From assembly GCA_019638455.1 (NCBI GenBank), contig JAHBTU010000005.1, positions 465,054 to 529,053 of the forward strand: 64,000 nt of DNA. Reading direction: 5' to 3'. Positions 52,609 to 61,360 of the stretch are shown piece after piece. Source of the stretch: Saprospiraceae bacterium. Its GTDB lineage: Bacteria > Bacteroidota > Bacteroidia > Chitinophagales > Saprospiraceae. Position 1 is the stretch's first letter. Each line of letters opens with the position of its first letter. The translations under genes and the position numbers were made by a program. A model generated the notes under the pieces. That model was not told the DNA's origin, made no database searches, and saw only the letters and a program-made list of their open reading frames with translations.

Positions 52609-53547
52609 ACCTCCTATACTTTTCATCAACGTTTCCAGATCGTTCCTTGTCTTGGCCAGCACCGGCAGCGAGTACCCCAGCAGGCGGCGCTGGTCGGCGT
52701 CGAGGTTGGCGGGGATGTCGAGGCGGCTGGTGTCCACGCCGAGCTGGAGCAGGGCGGCGGCCCAGTGGAGCAGTTCGGCGGTGGCGGGTTTTTTGTTGAG
52801 CACGCCGAAGTCGGCCCGGCGGATGCGCTCGAAGAGGCCGATGACCTTGTCGGCGTCGAGGCGTTCGAAGCCTTCGAGTTTGGTGCGCAGGATGTCGAGC
52901 AGCTCGTCGGGGCCGGGAAATTTGATGTCGAAGAATGCCACGCGGCGCAGGAAGGGATCGGGCAGGTTTTTTTCGGAGTTGGAGGTCATGATGATGATAG
53001 GCCTGTTTTCGGGCGCGGCGGTGTAGGTGAAGCGCTCGGGGTCGCCGGTTTCGGGCACGCTGAAGGTGAGTTTTTCGAGGGCGGCGAGCAGGTTGTTGGG
53101 CAGGTCGCGGGGGGCCTTGTCTATTTCGTCGAGCAGCACCACGCGGGTTTGGCCGCTTTTGATGGCGGCGCCGAGTGCTTGGTAGCGGATGTAGTCGCGC
53201 TCCACGATGTCGGGCGTGAGGGCCTCGCGCACGACCTGGGCGTGCTGGAAGTGGCGCAGCGCGTCGTAGGCGTAGAACAGGTCGGTGACGGTGCTGGAGG
53301 TCTGGCCGTTGAAGGTTTCGGGCTTGCCAAGGCCGTAGTACCAGGCGATGTGGGCGGCCAGGTCGGTCTTGCCGCAGCCCGGCTCGCCGGTCACGAGCAG
53401 GGGCAGGCCGAGGTGGAGGGCTGTCTGCACGGCGGCCCAGAGCTCGGGGGCGGGCTTGTAGTGCTCGGGCGCGTTGAAGCGGCTGGGCGCGGGGCGCGGC
53501 GGCAGGGTGCGGGCTTGGGGGTCGGCGGGTTGGTGGGCGAGTTGCAT
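52591..53547 (-). CDS. MoxR-type AAA+ ATPase
   Basis: The protein has 318 residues. Walker A is GEPGCGKT at 54-61, Walker B is VVLLDEID with Asp140 and Glu141, and sensor 1 is IIMTSNSEKNLPDPFLRRV with the arginine finger region. These are standard MoxR features. MoxR ATPases usually act with a vWA-domain protein, which here is the DGR target encoded next on the same strand. The last codons (..GGVPKVP, stop) come from the arm of the inverted-repeat element, so the original C-terminus has probably been replaced. It follows the STAND-like gene with 88 bp between. Confidence 0.9.
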   Translation of the reverse strand: MQLAHQPADPQARTLPPRPAPSRFNAPEHYKPAPELWAAVQTALHLGLPLLVTGEPGCGKTDLAAHIAWYYGLGKPETFNGQTSSTVTDLFYAYDALRHFQHAQVVREALTPDIVERDYIRYQALGAAIKSGQTRVVLLDEIDKAPRDLPNNLLAALEKLTFSVPETGDPERFTYTAAPENRPIIIMTSNSEKNLPDPFLRRVAFFDIKFPGPDELLDILRTKLEGFERLDADKVIGLFERIRRADFGVLNKKPATAELLHWAAALLQLGVDTSRLDIPANLDADQRRLLGYSLPVLAKTRNDLETLMKSIGGVPKVP

Positions 53548-53635
53548 ATTGTCAGTTTTGAGTGTTGAGTTTTGAGTGGGTGGTGGAGATTTCGGAAGTT
53601 TTTTTTCAAACTTCCGAAATCTTGTGGTGAAAGCG

Positions 53636-54757
53636 TTAGAGTTTTTCTTTGTTGTATGCTTCGAAGACGATTTCCTGTACCAGTTCCACGCGGTTCATGT
53701 TGAGCAGTTTTTGCCGGTAGAGTTCGCGTTCGTCGGGGGGCAGGGCGTTGGCGAGGGTGTCGAGCACGGGCCGGAGGCGGGCGGTGTTGGTTTCGCCGAG
53801 GTCGAAGAACCAGTCGCGCAGGTCGGTTTCGGGCACGGGCAGCAGGGGGTAGAAATGGCCGGCTGCGGGGTGGCGTTCCACGAGCGCGTCGAGGGCGGTG
53901 AGGATGGCGGCGCTTTTTTCGTCGCTGCAGGTTTGGGTGGCGGGGTCGTAGTGGCGGTGGAGGTCGTCGAGGTACACGACGAAAAAGAGCAGCAGGGTGG
54001 GGCCGCCGGGCGGGCGCTGGGCCAGTTGCTGGGCGATCCAGTCGAAGTATTCGGGGAAGAAGTCGCGCCATTCGGCCTTGCGCAGGCTAAAGGGCAGGAT
54101 GCTGAAGGCGTAGTTGGGCTTGGGGAACAGGTTTTGGGCGAGGGCGTGCGGGAGGTCGGTGTGGATGGGCCAGTCGAAGTGCGCGGCGAGGAACTTGCGG
54201 AAGAGTTCCTGGGATTTTTCGAGGGTGATGCCGATGGGCAGTTTTTTGAGGTCCACGCGGTCGTGGTTTCGGGCGTTGTAGCGGCAGAAGACGGGGTTTT
54301 TGCCGTCGTCGAGCAGTTCGCCGAGCAGTTCATAGACCATGCGTTCGCCGAGGGAGGGCGGCATCTGGCTGGGGCAGGAGCTGAGGAAGTAGTAGTGGTT
54401 GGGGGCCTTGAGGGTGTTTTGGCGGTGGTCGAAGCCGGCCTCGAAGCGGTCGCGCAGGTCGAGGCGGTCGCAGTTGACGAGGTGCAGGCGGCCCATTTCC
54501 CCGGTGAGGCTGAGGTCGAGCACTTTTTCGCGCAGGAAGGACTGGCCGCTCTCCGTGCCGAGGTCGTAAGCATCGGCGAGTTGTTTTTTCACGTCGGTCA
54601 GTTCGAGTTCGGCCTCGGCGATGTTGTGGTCGTACTTGAACTTTTCGTTCTCGTCGGTGGCCAGAATGCGGGCATCCCGCAGGCGGCCCACTTTTTCTGC
54701 CAAGAGGTTGCGCCGTGCTTCGAGGCGCTTGATTTCGTCCGGTGTGATCTGGCTCAT
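53636..54757 (-). CDS. Coiled-coil plus inactive-STAND-like protein of a conflict-system operon
   Basis: The protein has 373 residues. The N-terminal ~75 residues are a coiled coil (IKRLEARRNLLAEKVGRLRD ... AEAELELTDVKKQLADAY). The middle, HYYFLSSCPSQMPPSLGERM followed by VYELLGELLDD, and later TLLLFFVVYLDDLHRHY, resembles the P-loop-lacking inactive STAND (iSTAND) domains described in NTP-dependent conflict systems; I see no Walker A. That assignment is from memory of the family pattern and is moderate. It overlaps the upstream gene by 4 bp (ATGA), so they are translationally coupled. It probably links an upstream sensor or adaptor to the MoxR/vWA machinery. Confidence 0.6.
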   Translation of the reverse strand: MSQITPDEIKRLEARRNLLAEKVGRLRDARILATDENEKFKYDHNIAEAELELTDVKKQLADAYDLGTESGQSFLREKVLDLSLTGEMGRLHLVNCDRLDLRDRFEAGFDHRQNTLKAPNHYYFLSSCPSQMPPSLGERMVYELLGELLDDGKNPVFCRYNARNHDRVDLKKLPIGITLEKSQELFRKFLAAHFDWPIHTDLPHALAQNLFPKPNYAFSILPFSLRKAEWRDFFPEYFDWIAQQLAQRPPGGPTLLLFFVVYLDDLHRHYDPATQTCSDEKSAAILTALDALVERHPAAGHFYPLLPVPETDLRDWFFDLGETNTARLRPVLDTLANALPPDERELYRQKLLNMNRVELVQEIVFEAYNKEKL

Positions 54758-55215
54758 GGGTTCAGTTCGGATTTGAGGGCGGCGATCTGGGCGGCGAGTT
54801 CCTGCAGCGTTTTTTCGTAGGCGAAGCGGCGGGCCTCATCGGTTTCGAGCAGGTGGGCGGTCTGGAGGCGGTCGTGTTTTTGGGTGGCGAGGTCGAGCAG
54901 GCGTTGTTTGCCGGCGCGTTCGGCCTCGGTGAGGGCTGCGGGGGCAGGCAGCAGGTCATCGGGGCGGAGGCGGGCGAGCAGGCTCTGCAGGCCGGCCACG
55001 GCGAGGGTCTCGGCTTGCATTTTTTCGGAGAAGGGGATGGTATCCTGGCCGAAGGCGCTTTCGGCGGCGGTCAGGTTGTGCGCGTAGGCATCCAGTTCGG
55101 GCTGAAAGGCCAGTTCGGGGCGGATGGTGCGGCGCAGCAGGGCGATGGCGTCCTTCGCCCGGGCATCGGCGAGCAGTTGGTTGATTGTTGTTTTGAGTTC
55201 ATCGAGTTTGGACAT
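54754..55215 (-). CDS. Small helical protein, likely effector-associated-domain (EAD) adaptor
   Basis: From the ATG at 55213-55215 (MSKLDELKTTINQLLADARA), the protein has 153 residues, all predicted helix. The start (LKTTINQLLADARAKDAIAL) resembles the short helical EADs that act as adaptors between components of bacterial conflict systems. The C-terminal half (RLQTAHLLETDEARRFAYEK TLQEL..) is a coiled coil resembling the first part of the next protein, including the similar LLETDEARRFAYEK / ILATDENEKFKYDH heptads. It is the first gene of the minus-strand operon leading to the DGR target. Confidence 0.6.
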   Translation of the reverse strand: MSKLDELKTTINQLLADARAKDAIALLRRTIRPELAFQPELDAYAHNLTAAESAFGQDTIPFSEKMQAETLAVAGLQSLLARLRPDDLLPAPAALTEAERAGKQRLLDLATQKHDRLQTAHLLETDEARRFAYEKTLQELAAQIAALKSELNP

Positions 55216-55324
55216 GGAAGAAAGCCGCTGGTTTTGGCCGTAAATGTAGCGCACGCATCGAAAGAACGAGGAATAAAATTTTGGTTCAACGGTGCGCGGC
55301 TCTTCCCGCCTCGCACACAGCGAA

Positions 55325-55425
55325 GGCTCTTTTGCCGTGCGCGGGTTTTACGACCCCGCACACGCTTCCGTAGCATCGTTTTGCCGTGCGAGGGTCTTTG
55401 GCCCTACGGCATGCACACATCTTTT
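55325..55425. repeat. Palindromic repeat E, right copy (island edge)
   Basis: CTCTTTTGCCGTGCGCGGG ... CACACGCTTCCGTAGCATCG ... TTTTGCCGTGCGAGGGTC. It is the reverse-oriented relative of 44575-44690. Confidence 0.75.
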
Positions 55426-55635
55426 GTTGATTACCAGTTTGGTCGGAATGGGTGCGTTTCAAATTGTCGCAAACAACATGAGTCATTCCGCATTTTTGCC
55501 CCAGTGGGGGGAATATGGGCAAAAACTCCTTCGTATTCCGCCCTGCTGGGCAGTTAGAAGACTTGATTTTTAGCAAAATAGTGAGCCAAAATCTGTTTTT
55601 CAAAATTCGGGATGGCTCATGTTATGCCTGCACAG

Positions 55636-55741
55636 CGTTCCGGCGTACATAGGCGACAATTTGAAATGCACTTGGAGTTCGACGAGAAACTCCAACACCT
55701 TAGTACGTTCCGGCGTACATAGGCGACAATTTGAAATGCAC
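55636..55741 (+). repeat. Two 36-bp direct repeats
   Basis: Identical copies at 55636-55671 and 55706-55741, starting CGTTCCGGCGTACATAGGCG. A partial reversed copy of the GCGACAATTTGAAA part lies at 55452-55470, and CGTTCCGGCGTAC also occurs near 5959. Confidence 0.8.
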
Positions 55742-56035
55742 CCGTTGACAGGCTTATATGTTTTTGATAGGGTTTACAGGATTTATAGGGTTTTTGGTGG
55801 CGAAGCCGCCTCGTCTATCCTGTAAATCTTGTATAGTCAACGCAAATCAGCCCCGTCCGCTTCACTTGGCCGGGCAAGCCCCTGAGTACAGGGTCTGACA
55901 AGGTGGTTTTGAACGAACGGCGCTCGCAATCCTTTGAAAATCATGCAAATCAATCAAGGGCATCCCTGCCTAGCCAAAGGGCTGGTTCAAATCCTCTTTA
56001 ATCCGGGTATAAATCCTGTCAAAATTCAGTGTCTG
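55741..56035 (+). repeat. Repeat family C, copy C2, interrupted by family A copy A4
   Basis: Left part: TATGTTTTTGATAGGGTTTA ... CTATCCTGTAAATCTTG. Right part: AATCCTGTCAAAATTCAGTG. At the break, copy C1 (16691 onward) reads CTTGTAAATCC without interruption. Confidence 0.75.
55834..56009 (-). repeat. Repeat family A, copy A4 (176 bp, TA-flanked)
   Basis: TAGTCAACGCAAATCAGCCC to TTTAATCCGGGTA, with TA at 55832-55833 and 56010-56011. It sits inside family C at the same position as copy A3 does. Confidence 0.8.
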
Positions 56036-56292
56036 TTGTCACACTAATGGACATTTTGAAATTTGCCACGAAGTCACCAAGACGCAGAGCAAAACACTCA
56101 TTGATTTGCGGCATTTTGTGCCTTTGTGTCTTTGCAACACAAAAATAATGTCCAGTAGTGTGCAATCATGGCCATCTGACAAATTCTAGCGAATCGAAGT
56201 ATAATTTGAAGTTGCGCCTTGCCTCCCCTTGCATAATCGGAAATTATTTTTGAATCTTTGCATCATCGTACTGATACAATGTTGCAATCAAG

Positions 56293-57537
56293 ATGGAACT
56301 GACGCAAACCGCATACAAGGACTTGATTTTAGGGCCGGAAGAAGGGATGGCCTACGGCGGCACATTTGTGCCTGAGGTGCTGTTGCCCAGCCTTCACGAG
56401 ATAACCGATGCATTTGAGGAAATCAAAAACGACGAATGTTTCGTTGCCGAGTTTCACCATGCGCTCTGCACTTTTTCTGGCCGCCCTACTGCGTTCACGC
56501 CCCTGCCGCGTCTTTCGGCTATGCTTGGTGGCGCACAGGTTTTTCTGAAAAACGAGGGTCTGAACCACACCGGGGCGCATAAAATCACGCATTGCATCGG
56601 GCAAATCTTGCTGGCGAAAAAACTGGGCAAGCGACGCATCATCGCCGAGACGGGCGCTGGTCAGCACGGCTATGCCACCGCTGCCGTGTGTGCCCGCATG
56701 GGGCTGGATTGCACGGTGTACATGGGGCGCAAAGACTACGAGCGCCAGCGCCCCAACGTGTATTGGATGGAGCTCTTGGGCGCAAAAGTGGCGGCGGTGG
56801 ACGATGGCGACCAAACCCTCAACGACGCGGTCATCGCTGCTTTTAAGGATTGGGTGGCGCATCCTGAGAGTTATTACCTGCTTGGCTCGGCGGTGGGGCC
56901 GCGCCCATATCCCGCCATGAACACTTTTTTTCAAAAGGTGGTGGGGGAGGAAATTCGTCGGCAGTGTCAGGCCGCCACTGGGCGTTTGCCCGATTATTTG
57001 GTGGCGTGCGTGGGTGGTGGCTCCAATGCGCTGGGTATGTTCTTCGATTTTCTCGACGATGAGGGCGTGACGCTTGTTGGCGTGGAGGCGGGTGGGCGCG
57101 GCTCCGCGCCGGGCGAACACGCGGCAAAGATGAGGCAAGGCAAGTTGGGGGTTTTCGAGGGCTATCACTCCTATTTTTTGCAGGACGATGATGGCAATAT
57201 CGCGCCTACTCACTCCGTGTCGGCGGGGCTGGATTACTGCGGCATCAGCCCCATATTGGCTTTTTTGGCGGACGAGGGGCGCGTTCGGTTTGAGACGGCG
57301 AGCGATGAGGCGGCTTTGACGGCGGTCAAAACACTTGCGCGGACGGAGGGCATCATTCCGGCTTTGGAGTCGGCTCATGCTTTTGCACATGCTTTTGAGT
57401 TGGCTGCCCAATTGCCCAAAGACTGCATCGTGGTCGTGAATGCCTCTGGGCGCGGCGAGAAGGATTTGTTTATCACGATGCGGCATTTTCAGGAAGAAAG
57501 CCTGCGGGATTACGCGCGGCATTTGCTGGCGTTTTGA
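56293..57537 (+). CDS. trpB: Tryptophan synthase beta chain
   Basis: The protein has 414 residues. It makes tryptophan from indole and serine. The PLP lysine is Lys97 in NHTGAHKITHCIGQILLAKK. GAGQHGYATAAVCARMGLDC and the phosphate-binding CVGGGSNALGMF are intact. EHAAKMRQGKLGVFEGYHSY, PTHSVSAGLDYCGISP and NASGRGEKDLF complete the usual set. trpA follows at 96 bp. A partial repeat lies immediately upstream, so the promoter is unclear. The other trp genes are not in the window. Confidence 0.96.
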   Translation: MELTQTAYKDLILGPEEGMAYGGTFVPEVLLPSLHEITDAFEEIKNDECFVAEFHHALCTFSGRPTAFTPLPRLSAMLGGAQVFLKNEGLNHTGAHKITHCIGQILLAKKLGKRRIIAETGAGQHGYATAAVCARMGLDCTVYMGRKDYERQRPNVYWMELLGAKVAAVDDGDQTLNDAVIAAFKDWVAHPESYYLLGSAVGPRPYPAMNTFFQKVVGEEIRRQCQAATGRLPDYLVACVGGGSNALGMFFDFLDDEGVTLVGVEAGGRGSAPGEHAAKMRQGKLGVFEGYHSYFLQDDDGNIAPTHSVSAGLDYCGISPILAFLADEGRVRFETASDEAALTAVKTLARTEGIIPALESAHAFAHAFELAAQLPKDCIVVVNASGRGEKDLFITMRHFQEESLRDYARHLLAF

Positions 57538-57633
57538 GGGGACAGAGGGGTTGACACGCTAAGTTTTTACAAAAAAGCAACATAACCAGTCGGTGAATTG
57601 GGAACGCAAGCCGAAAAAACACACTTGTCACGC

Positions 57634-58473
57634 ATGAACACATTGGAAAAAACAGGAGGGTTCTCTTTGATGAATGGGCGCTTTCGGGAAGGGCAGTTGC
57701 CCATCATGGCGCACCTCGTCGTGGGTTATCCGAGTCTGGAGGAAAGCTTGCGCACGGCGGAAGCATACATCCGCGCCGGGGTGCAGGTGCTGGAGCTTCA
57801 AATTCCGTTTTCGCACCCGACGGCGGATGGCCCTATCATCACGGCAGCTTGCCGGGAGGCGGTGCGGCAGGGCGTGACGGTGCGCGATTGCATCGTCGCA
57901 ATCGCCGCGTTGCGCAAGCGGCATCCTTCACAGGAAATCGTGGCAATGTCGTACCTCAATCGGATTTACGCTTTTGGCTGTCAGCGGTTTATGGGGGAAA
58001 TGGAGGCATTTGGGGTTCAGCATTTGCTCGTGCCCGATTTGCCGGTTGACCACATTGATTTTCCAAGTTTTCAAAATTTGAGAAATCGCCGGGTAAAGCT
58101 TGTTCCGGTACTTGCTGCCAACGTCTCCGATGCTCGTTTGGAAAAACTGCTTCAAATGGGCTTTGATTTTTTTTACCTGATGTCGGATTTCAAAATCACG
58201 GGCAGCGCGTTCGGTTTGCATCCGCGATTGAGGGAGGTCATTGCGCGAGTCAAATCCCACCCGGTCGCCCACTGCCAGTCAGCCTATGCCCCATTCCCGC
58301 GAGTCGGTGTCGGATTCGGCATTTCCACCCCCGAACAGGCGCGGTTGGTGGTGGAGGATGCGGACTTGGCGATTGTCGGCTCGGCGCTCATTCAGGCGCA
58401 GCGCGAGGGGCGATTGGATGCTTATTTGGACGAGCTTAAAAATACCTTTGCGCGAGCAACCGAGTGCGCGTGA
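57634..58473 (+). CDS. trpA: Tryptophan synthase alpha chain
   Basis: From ATG 57634, the protein has 279 residues; an in-frame TTG at 57598 is less likely. It cleaves indole-3-glycerol phosphate to indole. LELQIPFSHPTADGP keeps the catalytic Glu and Asp positions, although the usual LELGIPFSDPLADGP is altered at three places. VPDLPVD, FFYLMSDFKITGS and GVGFGISTPEQARLV are the other family blocks, and IVGSALIQ is near the end. The divergence in the active-site loop and the CQSAYAPFPRVGV segment are unusual, but position next to trpB makes the assignment safe. Confidence 0.9.
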   Translation: MNTLEKTGGFSLMNGRFREGQLPIMAHLVVGYPSLEESLRTAEAYIRAGVQVLELQIPFSHPTADGPIITAACREAVRQGVTVRDCIVAIAALRKRHPSQEIVAMSYLNRIYAFGCQRFMGEMEAFGVQHLLVPDLPVDHIDFPSFQNLRNRRVKLVPVLAANVSDARLEKLLQMGFDFFYLMSDFKITGSAFGLHPRLREVIARVKSHPVAHCQSAYAPFPRVGVGFGISTPEQARLVVEDADLAIVGSALIQAQREGRLDAYLDELKNTFARATECA

Positions 58474-58532
58474 TTGTTGTTTTCAAAAAAAATTGAAAGT
58501 TGACTCAACTTCAAAAATACGCAACCCAAAAC

Positions 58533-58707
58533 CTGTAAATCTTGTAAAAACGTAGTCAGCTTCCAAGCGCAGAGGATTCGGTTGTCAGGCTTGTATGTTT
58601 TTGACAGGATTTACAAGATTTACAGGATAGATGAGGCGGCTTCGCTGCGAAAAATTGTGTAATCCTGTCAAAATTCAATGCCTGCTGTCCTGCCTAAGTG
58701 TTTACTA
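58533..58707 (+). repeat. Repeat family C, copy C3 (uninterrupted)
   Basis: The hairpin TTTTTGACAGGATTTACAAG / AATCCTGTCAAAA around GATGAGGCGGCTTCGCTGCG, preceded by GTAGTCAGCTTCCAAGCGCA as in C1. It occupies the spacer between trpA and the DAHP synthase gene. Confidence 0.75.
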
Positions 58708-58721
58708 AATCTTTATTCAAA

Positions 58722-59843
58722 ATGCAATTCCAACCCATTTTCGATAAAAAACGCCCTGTGCTCATCGCTGGCCCTTGCTCGGCAGAGACGGAGGAGCAGG
58801 TGCTGGCGACGGCGCACGGGCTTGTGAGATTGGCCGAAAAACCAACGATTGACCTATTCCGGGCGGGGATATGGAAACCCCGCACGCGCCCCGGCGCTTT
58901 TGAAGGCATCGGCACGCCCGGCCTGAAATGGCTCCGCCGCGTGAAGGAGGAGACGGGGCTGCGCGTCACGACTGAGGTCGCCAATGCTCAACATGTTTAT
59001 GAATGTCTGAAATACGGCGTGGATGTGCTTTGGATTGGCGCTCGCACCACGGTGAACCCGTTTTCTGTGCAGGAAATCGCCGATGCTTTGGAGGGGACGG
59101 ATGTACCGGTGCTCGTGAAGAATCCCGTGAACCCCGACTACAAGCTTTGGGTGGGTGCCATAGAGCGGCTGCATAAGGCTGGTTTGCGGCGCATCGCGGC
59201 GGTTCATCGCGGTTTTTCGACTTATGGCGACTCAAAATATCGCAACGTGCCGCGCTGGCAAATGCCGATTGACTTGATGCAGGAGTTCCCCGATTTGGAG
59301 GTGATTTGCGACATATCGCATATCTGTGGGCGGCGCGACATTCTGGCCGAGACTGCGCAAAAAGCCTACGACCTTAACTATGATGGCCTCATGGTGGAGG
59401 TGCATCCTACGCCCGATGTAGCATGGAGCGACGCGGCGCAACAAATCACGCCCGCACAATTTGTGGAGATGATCGGCTCGGTCATTCGCCGTGCGGTGAC
59501 CACCGACGACCCCGATTTTCAGGAGCAAATCGAGCAGTTCCGCCACCAGATTGACGAGTTGGACGAGGAAATCATTCACCTCATCGCGCAGCGAATGCAC
59601 CTCGTGCGCGAAATCGGATATGTGAAAAAGGATAAGAACGTCGCTATTCTGCAACCCGAACGCTGGCGCGCCTTGGTGGAAGCCTGCCACCATCGGGCCG
59701 AAAAGAACGAGTTGAGCCGGGAGTTCACCAATCTGTTTTTGGAGGCCATTCACCAAGAGGGCATCGAGCAGCAGGAGCGCATCATGAACGACGGGGTGGC
59801 GGCAGCCGAGGTGCCTTCGCGTGGGCTTTGGCTCGACGACTGA
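58722..59843 (+). CDS. Bifunctional DAHP synthase / chorismate mutase (type II-like fusion)
   Basis: From ATG 58722, the protein has 373 residues. Residues 1-260 are a DAHP synthase of the small (AroF/KDO8P-like) group: LIAGPCSAETEEQVLATAHG, FRAGIWKPRTRPGAFEGIGT, RTTVNPFSVQEIADAL, VKNPVNPDYKLWVGAIERL and ICDISHICGRRD. The C-terminal ~90 residues are an AroQ-type chorismate mutase (FRHQIDELDEEIIHLIAQRM, HLVREIGYVKKDKNVAILQP). Together they catalyse the first shikimate step and the chorismate-to-prephenate step. Fusing the two is common in Bacteroidota and allows prephenate to regulate the synthase. It follows trpBA in the same direction. Confidence 0.92.
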   Translation: MQFQPIFDKKRPVLIAGPCSAETEEQVLATAHGLVRLAEKPTIDLFRAGIWKPRTRPGAFEGIGTPGLKWLRRVKEETGLRVTTEVANAQHVYECLKYGVDVLWIGARTTVNPFSVQEIADALEGTDVPVLVKNPVNPDYKLWVGAIERLHKAGLRRIAAVHRGFSTYGDSKYRNVPRWQMPIDLMQEFPDLEVICDISHICGRRDILAETAQKAYDLNYDGLMVEVHPTPDVAWSDAAQQITPAQFVEMIGSVIRRAVTTDDPDFQEQIEQFRHQIDELDEEIIHLIAQRMHLVREIGYVKKDKNVAILQPERWRALVEACHHRAEKNELSREFTNLFLEAIHQEGIEQQERIMNDGVAAAEVPSRGLWLDD

Positions 59844-59861
59844 CCCCCCCCTTGTCTTGTG

Positions 59862-61220
59862 CTACTTGCTTCCCACTGCTTTGCTGCCTTTGCGGGTTTT
59901 CACCTTTTCAGACACATATTGCCCCACCTCGTAGCCGTTTTTCAGGCCTTTCAAGTTGCCCGTGCGGTAGTGAATGCCGCCATAGAGTCGGCTCATGCCT
60001 ACCTCCTCGGAGGCTTCTTTGAAGGAGGCAAAAGTGCGCGGGGGTATGCCGAATTCCATTTCCGTGCTATCGGTGAACGAGAAGTTGTCGCCGTATAGGT
60101 TGGTCAACACGGTAGCGGCGGCGGCGGATATGGTGCTGTGCCCGCTGGAATGCTCGGGGAATGGCGGGGTCTGAATCAGCGGCGACCATTCAGGGTCAAT
60201 GTACTGGTTGATGTATGATTCTGGGCGGATGAGGTTGTACTCGTACTTGGCGTACCAACAGGAGATGAAGCCATCAACCAACGCGCAGGCAACTTTCACA
60301 TACGTTTCAGCCGAAAGCATCATGTCGGCGTTGGCTTTTCGGCAGGCATGGCTGGCGATGTTCATCCAGTGGCCGCCGGGGCTGATTTTTTTCACGCCTA
60401 CCATTAGGTGGCCGCTCACGTCCATGCGGAAGGGGTTGTCGTCCCAATACCACGCCGTCGAGTCCTGCCAGGGGGTTAGGTTTTTCACGATTTCATATAC
60501 CTCCATAGCCTCTTTGTGAAAGGCACTGCCTTTGGCGGTGCTGAATGGTTGGTGGGGGTCGCATTTGAACTGGTTGGCCGAGTCCAGCACCCAGGGGCGA
60601 ATGGTGCGCCAATGCGGCTCCAAAGCGTCGGCGTATTGGGGTGGGGTGGGGCGCCAGCGCGAGGGGTCTTTGGTGTCAATGGTGAATTTTGGGGCGCTGC
60701 GCGTTTGTGCGTAGTTGTCGGTTTTTGACCAATCCAAAATGTGTTTGGCCACCGCCTCGCCGTATTCCATCGAGCGTTTGTACACATCGGGCGGCATATT
60801 CATCAGGGTAAAATCCTCAAAGATTTTTTCTTTCAAATCTTGGATGTCCCCTTCGGAAAAGACGAGTTGTTTGCCCACCGTCAGCATCGCGTTCACGCTG
60901 GCCAGCGGGAAGCAGTATTCTTTGCCAGCCTCTGGCTGGGGGCCGGGCTTCAGTCCATTGAGTTGGCCCGCCAAACTTTGATATTCGGGGAACCCCGGAA
61001 TGAGCGCCTCGTAGCCCGCCACTGTGGAATAGGCATAAATACGCGCCGAGATGGGAGGCGCAAAAATGTCGTGGCGGATAATCTCGGTGATGCGCCGCAC
61101 CCCTGCGTGCAGAAATTCCGGGTTGTCGGCCTGTTTGGGGTAGTCCTTGTTGTATTCCTTGCAGCCGGGGAACCACAGAAGCATGGCCAGCGCGGCGCAG
61201 ACGGGTAGTTTGTAACTCAT
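59862..61220 (-). CDS. Vanadium-dependent haloperoxidase-like / PAP2-fold lipoprotein
   Basis: From the ATG at 61218-61220, the protein has 452 residues. It starts with a lipoprotein-type signal ending LLWFPGCKEYN (Cys20). The phosphate/vanadate-binding region near the C-terminus has PFPEHSSGHSTISAAAATVL and SRLYGGIHYRTGNLKG, matching the SGHS and GIHY/R..H blocks of the PAP2-haloperoxidase superfamily; the first lysine/arginine motif is less clear (YEYNLIRPESYINQ). It could be a haloperoxidase or an acid phosphatase-type enzyme; vanadate binding cannot be proved from the sequence. Similar lipoproteins are frequent in Bacteroidota. Confidence 0.85.
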   Translation of the reverse strand: MSYKLPVCAALAMLLWFPGCKEYNKDYPKQADNPEFLHAGVRRITEIIRHDIFAPPISARIYAYSTVAGYEALIPGFPEYQSLAGQLNGLKPGPQPEAGKEYCFPLASVNAMLTVGKQLVFSEGDIQDLKEKIFEDFTLMNMPPDVYKRSMEYGEAVAKHILDWSKTDNYAQTRSAPKFTIDTKDPSRWRPTPPQYADALEPHWRTIRPWVLDSANQFKCDPHQPFSTAKGSAFHKEAMEVYEIVKNLTPWQDSTAWYWDDNPFRMDVSGHLMVGVKKISPGGHWMNIASHACRKANADMMLSAETYVKVACALVDGFISCWYAKYEYNLIRPESYINQYIDPEWSPLIQTPPFPEHSSGHSTISAAAATVLTNLYGDNFSFTDSTEMEFGIPPRTFASFKEASEEVGMSRLYGGIHYRTGNLKGLKNGYEVGQYVSEKVKTRKGSKAVGSK

Positions 61221-61360
61221 TTTCGCAAAAAAATTATTTTTCAAAAACTGTCTTTCAAACGCGGTTTGGTCAATTGCGGGCCGTGAAATTTTACATTCAA
61301 AGGTAGAGTGGCCTCCCAAGACATCAGATTAGAAACTGCTTAAAACGCTCCCCTCCACCT

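Larger units (their letters stand above)
55216..56292. other. Gene-free, repeat-packed region between the island and trpB
   Basis: About 1.1 kb without a credible gene. From left: the island-edge palindrome E (55325-55425), two 36-bp direct repeats, family C copy C2 with family A copy A4 inside it, a CTTTGTG-type palindrome (56066-56147) and a partial family B copy (56168-56207) just upstream of trpB. It must contain the promoter of the conflict-system operon near 55250 (TACATTTA there is one base from consensus). Confidence 0.7.

Noticed and set aside
52185..52610. 141-codon minus-strand frame across the inverted-repeat element
   Set aside because: Most of it is palindromic repeat and spacer, and it has no recognisable protein feature.
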